Part shown: positions 6,780-11,558 of the stretch, one piece after another
How positions within the stretch are numbered: position 1 is the first letter of the stretch
Layout: each line of letters begins with the position of its first letter
From: Actinobacteria bacterium BACL4 MAG-120820-bin23
Lineage (GTDB): Bacteria; Actinomycetota; Actinomycetes; Nanopelagicales; Nanopelagicaceae
NCBI GenBank assembly: GCA_001437855.1
Contig: LIBD01000018.1
Span: 1 to 11,558 of the forward strand
Length of the DNA stretch: 11,558 bases
Reading direction: 5' to 3'
The notes under the pieces: generated by a model
What the model was told of the DNA's origin: nothing
The model's database searches: none
The model's input: the letters and a program-made list of their open reading frames with translations, nothing else
Translations under genes and position numbers: made by a program

Positions 6780-7752
6780 TTCAAAAAGAGCACTTGTAAC
6801 TTGCGAAAGCACTCCGAAATTTATTGAGCAAATCCAACAAAGAGGGTTTGCGATCCACCAAGCTGGCTGGGGAAAGAGCGGCATTCCACTGGATAAGGCT
6901 AGCTTGATTACTGCTTTGAAGGATTGTGACATTGCATTTATTGAGCTTGAGGAGATAGATGCAGAGGTGATAGAAAAGTGTCCTAAATTAGGTCTTATTG
7001 GAGTGGCACGGGGAACGCCAATAAATGTTGACTTGGCTGCATGTAAGTTAAAGGGAATATCAGTAACGACCACTCCTGCAAGAAACGCAGATGCAGTTGC
7101 TGATTACTGCATTGCGATGATGATTGTTGCTTCGCGAAGTATTTTTTCAAGTTCGTTGCATCTGAGGGAGAAAGGTTGGAATTATGAAGGACAACTTCCT
7201 TATTTAAAGTTTAGAGGCTTTGAAATTGGAAACAAAAAAATAGGTCTTTACGGGCTGGGTAATATCGGCCTGAAAGTCGCTAAAAGATTGCATTACGGTT
7301 TTGGAGTAAAAGTATTTTTCTATGACCCATTTGTAGAAATCTGTGCTGAGGCTGAGAAAGTGAAATCTCTAGATGAGCTATTTGAGATTTGTGACATAAT
7401 TTCGCTGCATGCTCCAATAAATGAAGCAACAAAAAACTCCATTACTCAAGATCAATTAGAAAAATTGGGTCGAAAAGGTGTCTTAATAAATGCCGCACGA
7501 GCAGGTTTAATCGAGGAGATAGCCTTATTAGAGGCCTTGGAACAGAATAGAATTAAGGGAGCGGTGCTCGACGTTTTTTGGAATGAACCACTTGAAAGCA
7601 ATTCCAACTGGCTTAAATTAGAAAATGTCATTTGTACTCCTCATATTGCAGGAGCCACATTCGATGTCATTCAGAATCACTGCGAGAAGTTAATTTCGGA
7701 CCTAGATTACTGGTTAACGAGAGAAATGGATAGGAATCCGGACAATGGATAA
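6769..7752 (+). CDS. D-isomer-specific 2-hydroxyacid dehydrogenase
   Basis: NAD-dependent D-2-hydroxyacid dehydrogenase, 327 aa, the standard length for a form without a C-terminal ACT domain. The nucleotide-binding motif G-L-G-N-I-G is at 162-167, followed by Asp186 at the end of the second strand, as expected for NAD over NADP. The catalytic set is present: Arg244 in N-A-A-R-A-G, Glu273 in W-N-E-P and His292 in P-H-I-A-G. Arg81 (V-A-R-G) is the likely carboxylate contact. It interconverts a D-2-hydroxyacid and its 2-oxoacid in the cytoplasm. The GTG start lies inside the kinase's last codons (11-base overlap) and the gene overlaps E1-alpha by 8 bases. Its place directly before a 2-oxoacid dehydrogenase E1 suggests it supplies that enzyme with a 2-oxoacid (inference). 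A phosphoglycerate- or phosphoerythronate-dehydrogenase role cannot be excluded. Confidence 0.9.
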   Translation: MSTNSKRALVTCESTPKFIEQIQQRGFAIHQAGWGKSGIPLDKASLITALKDCDIAFIELEEIDAEVIEKCPKLGLIGVARGTPINVDLAACKLKGISVTTTPARNADAVADYCIAMMIVASRSIFSSSLHLREKGWNYEGQLPYLKFRGFEIGNKKIGLYGLGNIGLKVAKRLHYGFGVKVFFYDPFVEICAEAEKVKSLDELFEICDIISLHAPINEATKNSITQDQLEKLGRKGVLINAARAGLIEEIALLEALEQNRIKGAVLDVFWNEPLESNSNWLKLENVICTPHIAGATFDVIQNHCEKLISDLDYWLTREMDRNPDNG

Positions 7753-8707
7753 AGAAGATCTGCTGGGTAAGTGGAAATTAATGAGTCTCATTAGAGAGTT
7801 CGATTTACATGTCAAAGACTTCTCTCAGTCAGATGAAGCGTTTGGCTATTTTCACACATCGATTGGGCAAGAGGCAGTCTCGGTTGGCGTCATACCAAAC
7901 ATAAATGAAAATGATTATTTAACCTCAACCTACAGGAATCACTCGCATGGCATAGCCCGTGGACTAGATATCAAGCGTATGTATGCGGAAATGCTAGGTC
8001 GAGAGACTGGGTACTGCAAGGGTATTGGTGGTTCAATGCATATTGCAGATCAGTCCCGAAATTTTATTGGATCTATGGGAATTGTGGCAGGAGGTATACC
8101 CATTGCAGTTGGGGCTGCGTTTGCCTCCAGATACAAAAAGTCTAATCAAATAGCTATTTGTTTCTTCGGGGACGGGGCAGTGCATCAAGGAGCATTTCAC
8201 GAGGGGTTGGAGTTTGCTTCGAAGTTTGAATCTCCAGTTCTATTCATTTGCGAAAACAATCTATATGCCGAGTCCACCGCTGTCGAGTATCACTTGATTC
8301 ATGAATCTGTGATTAATTATGCTCAAGGCTATGGTTTAAAGTCAGCCAAGATAGATGGTAATGATCTCGAGCGGGTGCATGAGGTGAGTCAGGAATTTAT
8401 CGAATGGGTGAGGCGAAATCAGAAGCCAGCATTTATTGAGTTCATGACTTACAAAATGAGTGGGCAATACGAAGGTGACAAACAAACATATAAGCCAACT
8501 GATGAAATAGCCTATTGGGCTGGCAGAGACCCATTAGTTTTATTGGCAAATAAAATGATGATTGAATACAAGGTTGATCCTAATTTATTCCTAAAAATTG
8601 AATCAGAAAATAAAGAGTTGGTGCAAGCTGCCTTTAATGCTGCAAATAACGACCCCTATCCATCTATTGACGTTATGCGTGACGCGGTATACGCGGAGAC
8701 ATTATGA
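7745..8707 (+). CDS. Thiamine-diphosphate 2-oxoacid/acetoin dehydrogenase E1, alpha subunit
   Basis: Alpha subunit of a heterotetrameric E1, 320 aa, similar in size to AcoA and bacterial PdhA. The ThDP/Mg motif runs from G-D-G at 142-144 to N-N at 171-172. Other family marks are G-Q-E-A at 41-44, Y-R-N-H-S-H-G-I-A-R-G at 63-73 and G-G-S-M-H-I-A at 95-101. The C-terminal active-site loop, normally Y-R-x-x-G-H-x-x-D with a later Y-R, here reads YKMSGQYEGDKQTYK (236-250). Both Arg are Lys and the ThDP-contacting His is Gln241. It overlaps the dehydrogenase before it (8 bases) and E1-beta after it (ATGA), so the two subunits are made together. No lipoyl acyltransferase (E2) or dihydrolipoamide dehydrogenase (E3) is in the window. 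It could be a true dehydrogenase that borrows E2/E3, or a stand-alone carboligase or decarboxylase. Confidence 0.92.
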   Translation: MDKEDLLGKWKLMSLIREFDLHVKDFSQSDEAFGYFHTSIGQEAVSVGVIPNINENDYLTSTYRNHSHGIARGLDIKRMYAEMLGRETGYCKGIGGSMHIADQSRNFIGSMGIVAGGIPIAVGAAFASRYKKSNQIAICFFGDGAVHQGAFHEGLEFASKFESPVLFICENNLYAESTAVEYHLIHESVINYAQGYGLKSAKIDGNDLERVHEVSQEFIEWVRRNQKPAFIEFMTYKMSGQYEGDKQTYKPTDEIAYWAGRDPLVLLANKMMIEYKVDPNLFLKIESENKELVQAAFNAANNDPYPSIDVMRDAVYAETL

Positions 8708-9747
8708 CTTCCAGATTACTCACTTACAAAGATGCAATAAATGAAGCCCTTCGGCAAGAAATGCAGGCTGATTCTCGAGTCTTTCTCATTGGAGAGGACG
8801 TCGCGGGGGGCGCAGGTCGCGATGAATTTCCAGGTGCAACCGATGCCTGGGGTGGTCCATTTGGAGTCACAAAAGGACTTGTAACTGAATTTGGCAGGGA
8901 GAGAGTAATTGACTCATTGCTGGCAGAAACAGGTTTTGTGGGGGCTTGCATCGGTGCTGCATTTGCGGGGTTGAGACCAGTTGCAGAAATAATGTATGCA
9001 GACTTCCTAGGGACTTCATTCGATCAAATTTTGAATCATGCTGCCAAGTTGCGTTTCACGTATGGGGGAATTTCGAGTATTCCTTTAGTCATTCGCACGG
9101 TAACAGGGGCAGGTTTTAGGGCCGCGTCAGAACACTCGCAAATGCTAATCTCAATCTATTCTCATGTTCCAGGACTCAAGGTAATTGCCCCCTCTAACGC
9201 TTTTGATGCTAAAGGTTTACTAATTTCTGCAATTCGAGATCCTGATCCAGTCATTTTCATGGAACACAAGCGCCTTTATATGAGGGAATCTATGGTCCCA
9301 GAAGCACCTTATGCAATTCCAATTGGAAAAGGAGATATTAAGAGAATTGGGAACTCCATCACTATTGTTGGAGTGCAAAAAATGGTAAACACGGCATTGG
9401 ATGCCGCAAACATCTTAGAAAAGGAAGGGATACATGCAGAAGTAATCGACCCTAGGTCTTATTCTCCTCTTGATATTGAATTGATTTGTGAATCTGTAGA
9501 AAAGACTGGCTTTCTACTTATTGTTGATGAATCGCACCCTCGCTGTTCAATCGCTTCAGATATTTCATCGCAAGTCGTCGACAGGGCCTTTGCGAGCCTA
9601 AAAGGACCTATTAAAATGTTAACGGGACTGCACACTCCAGTCCCGTACTCTCCTCCTCTTGAGGATTTTTTCATTCCATCAGTAAATGAAGTTGTTCGAT
9701 ATTGCACATCTATGATTAAGGGAGAGAACATTGTCAACAGATATTAA
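8704..9747 (+). CDS. Thiamine-diphosphate 2-oxoacid/acetoin dehydrogenase E1, beta subunit
   Basis: Beta subunit pairing with the preceding alpha subunit, 347 aa, a normal length. The transketolase-type pyrimidine domain covers about 5-180, with I-G-E-D-V-A at 29-34, a D-A-W-G-G-P-F-G-V-T-K-G-L segment at 47-59, Glu75 in A-E-T-G as the ThDP-activating glutamate, and S-F-D-Q-I near 105-109. A-S-E-H-S-Q at 131-136 holds the expected active-site His134. The C-terminal transketolase-C domain (about 205-325) contains I-D-P-R-S and D-E-S-H. The D-A-W-G-G insertion is a mark of one branch of alpha-ketoacid dehydrogenase beta subunits. The stretch before Glu75 reads D-S-L-L-A-E instead of the common D-T-P-I-S-E. 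The 3' end overlaps the nucleoside hydrolase gene by 17 bases. Confidence 0.92.
   Translation: MTSRLLTYKDAINEALRQEMQADSRVFLIGEDVAGGAGRDEFPGATDAWGGPFGVTKGLVTEFGRERVIDSLLAETGFVGACIGAAFAGLRPVAEIMYADFLGTSFDQILNHAAKLRFTYGGISSIPLVIRTVTGAGFRAASEHSQMLISIYSHVPGLKVIAPSNAFDAKGLLISAIRDPDPVIFMEHKRLYMRESMVPEAPYAIPIGKGDIKRIGNSITIVGVQKMVNTALDAANILEKEGIHAEVIDPRSYSPLDIELICESVEKTGFLLIVDESHPRCSIASDISSQVVDRAFASLKGPIKMLTGLHTPVPYSPPLEDFFIPSVNEVVRYCTSMIKGENIVNRY
9718..9723 (+). promoter_or_regulatory. Ribosome binding site choosing TTG 9731
   Basis: AAGGAG, a near-perfect Shine-Dalgarno sequence, lies 7 bases before TTG 9731, inside the E1-beta gene. The next in-frame ATG (codon 15) would remove the metal-binding Asp13, so the TTG is well supported. 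Confidence 0.75.
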
Positions 9748-10618
9748 AAAAGTTGTTCTAGTTTGTGACACTATGAACGAAATTGATGATCAATTTGCCA
9801 TTGCCTATGCAATCGGCTCTCCATCAGTAGAAGTTCTTGGAGTAATTTCGAGTCAAAATACCCTAGTACATGGGTCAAGATCGGTAGATATTTACAAAGA
9901 AGAGGCTGATAAAATACTTAGCTTGTGCGGTAAGAGCCAAATTCCTTCATTAAAGGGCGCAAGAGGGCCTATGGAATCAAAAGAAGATGTTCAGGAGTCG
10001 GAGGGTCTCGACTTCATGATCTCTCTTTGCGATAGTGGTGTTGATTTTTCGATACTGGCAACAGGGCCCGCGACCGATGTGGCTATGCTCCAACTAGTTC
10101 AGCCTGAGAAAATAAAGAAGTTACCAATAATATGGGCGGGCTCATTTCCTGACAAAGAGACATGGCAGAGATATAAGTATGGAGAGTTAAATGCACGAGC
10201 TGATATCCAAGCATGGCGGGTCATGTACGAATCTGTTGAGAATCTAACGGTGCTACCAGGTTGGCCTGGTGTTGTTAAAGTAGATGTAGACAGCGATCAA
10301 TTCGTATCCGAACTCAGGAGCAAGTCTCACGAACTGACGGATTATCTCGCGTTAATTCTTGAACAATGGTGTGTGGGAAAGAAACAGCTTGACATGGATT
10401 CAAGGCGAAAGAATCGAAAAGTACTATGGGATATTGTCAATGTTTCCTATTATTCTGTTCCAGGTGCGTTGAAAATGGAAGAGCGACCATTGCCGTACAT
10501 CGACGCAACAGGTGCTATGCACTGGGACCAGTTGGGTAAAAGTAGGGCAATTTGTATCGATGTTGACAACGTTGCTGTCATGAATGATTTTTGGTCATCG
10601 GTAGACAATCTTACTTAG
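9731..10618 (+). CDS. Nucleoside hydrolase-family protein (variant metal motif)
   Basis: Inosine/uridine-preferring nucleoside hydrolase fold, 295 aa, a little short of the usual 310. The calcium-binding N-terminal motif reads D-T-M-N-E-I-D-D-Q at 13-21. Asp13, Asp19 and Asp20 are likely ligands, and this is the N-E-I-D-D/N-D-V-D-D variety rather than the classic D-T-D-P-G-x-D-D. The central strand and turn L-A-T-G-P-A-T-D-V-A-M-L near 113-124 match the family's T-G-P-L-T-N-x-A. The C-terminal W-D-I around 235 should provide the last metal Asp, followed by a P-L-P-Y segment. Family enzymes hydrolyse the N-glycosidic bond of ribonucleosides to base plus ribose; this subgroup's substrates are not well known. 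No signal peptide, so cytoplasmic. As last gene of a sugar-kinase/aldolase operon it may release the sugar moiety of an imported N-glycoside (inference). It meets the regulator gene tail to tail with a 4-base overlap. Confidence 0.82.
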   Translation: MSTDIKKVVLVCDTMNEIDDQFAIAYAIGSPSVEVLGVISSQNTLVHGSRSVDIYKEEADKILSLCGKSQIPSLKGARGPMESKEDVQESEGLDFMISLCDSGVDFSILATGPATDVAMLQLVQPEKIKKLPIIWAGSFPDKETWQRYKYGELNARADIQAWRVMYESVENLTVLPGWPGVVKVDVDSDQFVSELRSKSHELTDYLALILEQWCVGKKQLDMDSRRKNRKVLWDIVNVSYYSVPGALKMEERPLPYIDATGAMHWDQLGKSRAICIDVDNVAVMNDFWSSVDNLT

Positions 10619-11349
10619 CCAAATGAAACTAATGGATTTTCATTTTCATCACAAGAGGTTGAAAAACGAATTTTAAATCGATCTGGGTGGTACCAGGTTT
10701 TGGAGTGCATCACGGTACGTAATTTCTCGTCACTATCAATTGACTCTTTGATTAGGCAATCTGCCCCAACTACCAGCTCTAGCAAAGAGGAAATTCTTAA
10801 ATCCGGTTTTCCAACTGAAATTTCTGTTTGCGAACCAGCGATTGAAATTCCATGCTGTGCTCTAAGTTCATCCTCCAAAGAACCCTCAAGGTGAAAATCA
10901 CGTTCACTCCTCAGATAAGCCAGCGGAATGGTTACTGACTGAACCGCCATCGCTATCTGATCTCCAAATCTAAGTCGGGAAAATTTCAAAACTTTCGAAC
11001 CTATGGGGATTCTAAGTTTTTTTGAGATGATTAAGTCTGCAGAAGAAGATTTTTTCCACAGTATCACATTTTTTGGAATCATCCCTTGAGATTTAATCTC
11101 TGCACTGAAAGACCGACACTTTGCCGAGAGCGAGAAACAATTGTTGGACACATATGTTCCAGAACCAGGTCTTCTTTCAATAATACCCTGCACTATGAGA
11201 TTTTCAATTGCGTGCCTAAGCGTCATTCGAGCAACATTAAGTTTTACAGCCAACATCCTCTCTCCCGGAATTTTTTCTCCAGGATTATATAAACTCACTA
11301 TCCGCTTTAACTCTTCCTCAAGAAAAATCCCTACACTTTTTGTGCTCAT
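10615..11349 (-). CDS. GntR-family transcriptional regulator, HutC subfamily (wHTH + UTRA)
   Basis: DNA-binding regulator of 244 aa, typical for HutC-type GntR proteins. The winged helix covers about 5-68, with P-G-E-K-I-P-G-E-R at 23-31, a recognition-helix region R-M-T-L-R-H-A-I at 41-48 and the wing R-R-P-G-S-G-T-Y-V at 59-67. The UTRA ligand domain spans about 89-232, with S-R-L-R-F-G-D-Q-I-A at 124-133 and a final D-R-F-K-I-R-F. UTRA domains commonly bind sugar phosphates, amino sugars or related small acids and release the repressor from DNA. The gene faces the catabolic operon and its stop overlaps the operon's last stop, so it is the natural candidate for its regulator (inference). 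The ATG lacks a Shine-Dalgarno sequence; the bases before it read CCTATCCCC, which suggests a short leader or weak translation. Confidence 0.92.
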   Translation of the reverse strand: MSTKSVGIFLEEELKRIVSLYNPGEKIPGERMLAVKLNVARMTLRHAIENLIVQGIIERRPGSGTYVSNNCFSLSAKCRSFSAEIKSQGMIPKNVILWKKSSSADLIISKKLRIPIGSKVLKFSRLRFGDQIAMAVQSVTIPLAYLRSERDFHLEGSLEDELRAQHGISIAGSQTEISVGKPDLRISSLLELVVGADCLIKESIDSDEKLRTVMHSKTWYHPDRFKIRFSTSCDENENPLVSFG

Positions 11350-11357
11350 GGGGATAG

Positions 11358-11365
11358 GTTTACAC
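11358..11365. promoter_or_regulatory. Candidate HutC-type operator GTTTACAC
   Basis: The 8-mer (GTGTAAAC on the - strand) fits the GTNTANAC consensus known for operators of the HutC subfamily. It lies 8 bases upstream of the regulator ATG and overlaps the predicted transcription start, the classic position for autorepression. An 8-mer with six fixed bases will sometimes occur by chance, so the evidence is mostly its position. Confidence 0.5.
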
Positions 11366-11370
11366 GGATA

Positions 11371-11399
11371 AAGCTAAAAAGTAAATAGAAATCAATCAA
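11371..11399 (-). promoter_or_regulatory. Candidate promoter of the regulator gene
   Basis: On the - strand TTGATT (11394-11399) is followed after exactly 17 bases by TAGCTT (11371-11376), a TANNNT-type -10 box. Transcription would start near 11364, giving a leader of about 15 bases that includes the GTGTAAAC operator. Both boxes are imperfect and the region is AT-rich, so this is a moderate prediction. Confidence 0.4.
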
Positions 11400-11486
11400 C
11401 TATATTAGATAACATTTATTTATATTTGAACTATTTGCACACTGATACATTAATTCCACACTTACTTTCTGTAGTGGCGCCTATTT

Positions 11487-11507
11487 CGAATACGTACAAT
11501 TCGTACC
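11487..11507. repeat. Short inverted and direct repeat in the intergenic region
   Basis: CGAAT (11487-11491) and ATTCG (11499-11503) form a 5-base inverted repeat around ACGTACA. Overlapping it, CGTAC occurs twice (11493-11497 and 11502-11506), 9 bases apart. This could be a protein-binding site for the regulator gene or for a gene to the right of the window. No coding region is visible in 11350-11558. Confidence 0.3.
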
Positions 11508-11519
11508 AAAGTTGCCTCG

Positions 11520-11548
11520 GATCTAGGACTTCTATTAAAAGTTGTCAA
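11520..11548 (-). promoter_or_regulatory. Alternative upstream promoter with a perfect -35 box
   Basis: On the - strand TTGACA (11543-11548) is followed after 17 bases by TAGATC (11520-11525). The -35 box is perfect, the -10 box weak. It would give the regulator a leader of about 165 bases. It is less well placed than the nearer candidate at 11371-11399. Confidence 0.25.
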
Positions 11549-11558
11549 ATTTATGGGG

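Noticed and set aside
6750..7073. Antisense open frame across the start of the 2-hydroxyacid dehydrogenase
   Set aside because: It lies opposite well-supported coding sequence, has a low-complexity Ser/Ile-rich product and no family resemblance.
8092..8102. GGTATACC palindrome as another regulator operator
   Set aside because: It does not fit GTNTANAC and lies in conserved E1-alpha coding sequence, where the codons explain it.
10621..10645. Inverted repeat AAATGAAA / TTTCATTT as terminator for the operon
   Set aside because: The 8-base stem has a single G-C pair and no following T-run of usable length, and it lies inside the regulator coding region. No convincing terminator is seen between the convergent genes.
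11086..11371. Two + strand open frames opposite the regulator gene
   Set aside because: They are antisense to a clear wHTH-coding region, lack ribosome binding sites and give no recognisable motifs.
11553..11558. ATG GGG at the right edge as start of a new + strand gene
   Set aside because: No purine-rich site precedes it and only two codons are visible.
1..11558. CRISPR arrays, tRNA or rRNA genes, insertion sequences, phage or defence genes
   Set aside because: No repeat-spacer pattern, RNA-gene signature, transposase or terminal repeats was seen; the window is metabolic throughout.

Overview
The window is one dense catabolic operon on the + strand (about 71-10618), followed by a convergent GntR/HutC-type regulator on the - strand (10615-11349) and about 200 bases of AT-rich intergenic DNA. 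The DNA is AT-rich (roughly 40% G+C by eye), genes are packed with almost no spacers, and ATG, GTG and TTG starts are mixed. The proteins read like those of a streamlined heterotroph; a low-GC aquatic actinobacterium (for example the Nanopelagicales/acI type) fits, but this is inference from style and family flavour, not from a marker gene.

Layout. 1-85: tail of an upstream gene (plausibly the substrate-binding protein of the importer) and a Shine-Dalgarno site. 86-2852: two inner-membrane permeases and an ATPase of a Pot/Fbp-type ABC importer. 2854-6779: sugar-type enzymes in order: a TIM-barrel sugar-phosphate isomerase/epimerase, a zinc medium-chain alcohol dehydrogenase, a class II aldolase and an FGGY-family kinase. 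6769-7752: a D-2-hydroxyacid dehydrogenase. 7745-9747: the alpha and beta subunits of a thiamine-diphosphate 2-oxoacid dehydrogenase (E1) with no E2 or E3 beside them. 9731-10618: a nucleoside hydrolase-family protein starting at TTG. All ten complete + strand genes overlap or are separated by at most 7 bases, so they are almost certainly one translationally coupled transcript.

How the genes may work together (inference). An importer of a type often used for charged or phosphorylated solutes brings in a small molecule. The dehydrogenase and isomerase convert it to a ketose, the kinase phosphorylates it, and the class II aldolase splits it to dihydroxyacetone phosphate plus a short aldehyde. 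The D-2-hydroxyacid dehydrogenase and the E1 pair would then handle a 2-hydroxyacid/2-oxoacid branch, either by oxidative decarboxylation with an E2/E3 encoded elsewhere or by transferring a two-carbon unit. The nucleoside hydrolase would free a sugar from an N-glycoside. I know no named pathway with this exact gene set, and several enzymes carry substitutions at normally conserved sites (kinase substrate motif, E1-alpha lipoyl/ThDP loop, dehydrogenase cofactor site). The operon is therefore a good candidate for an undescribed carbohydrate or N-glycoside degradation route.

Regulation. The regulator has a UTRA ligand domain and lies tail to tail with the operon, the stop codons overlapping by 4 bases. 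A GTNTANAC-type HutC operator sits 8 bases upstream of its start codon, inside a candidate promoter, which suggests autoregulation. The operon's own promoter is outside the window to the left.
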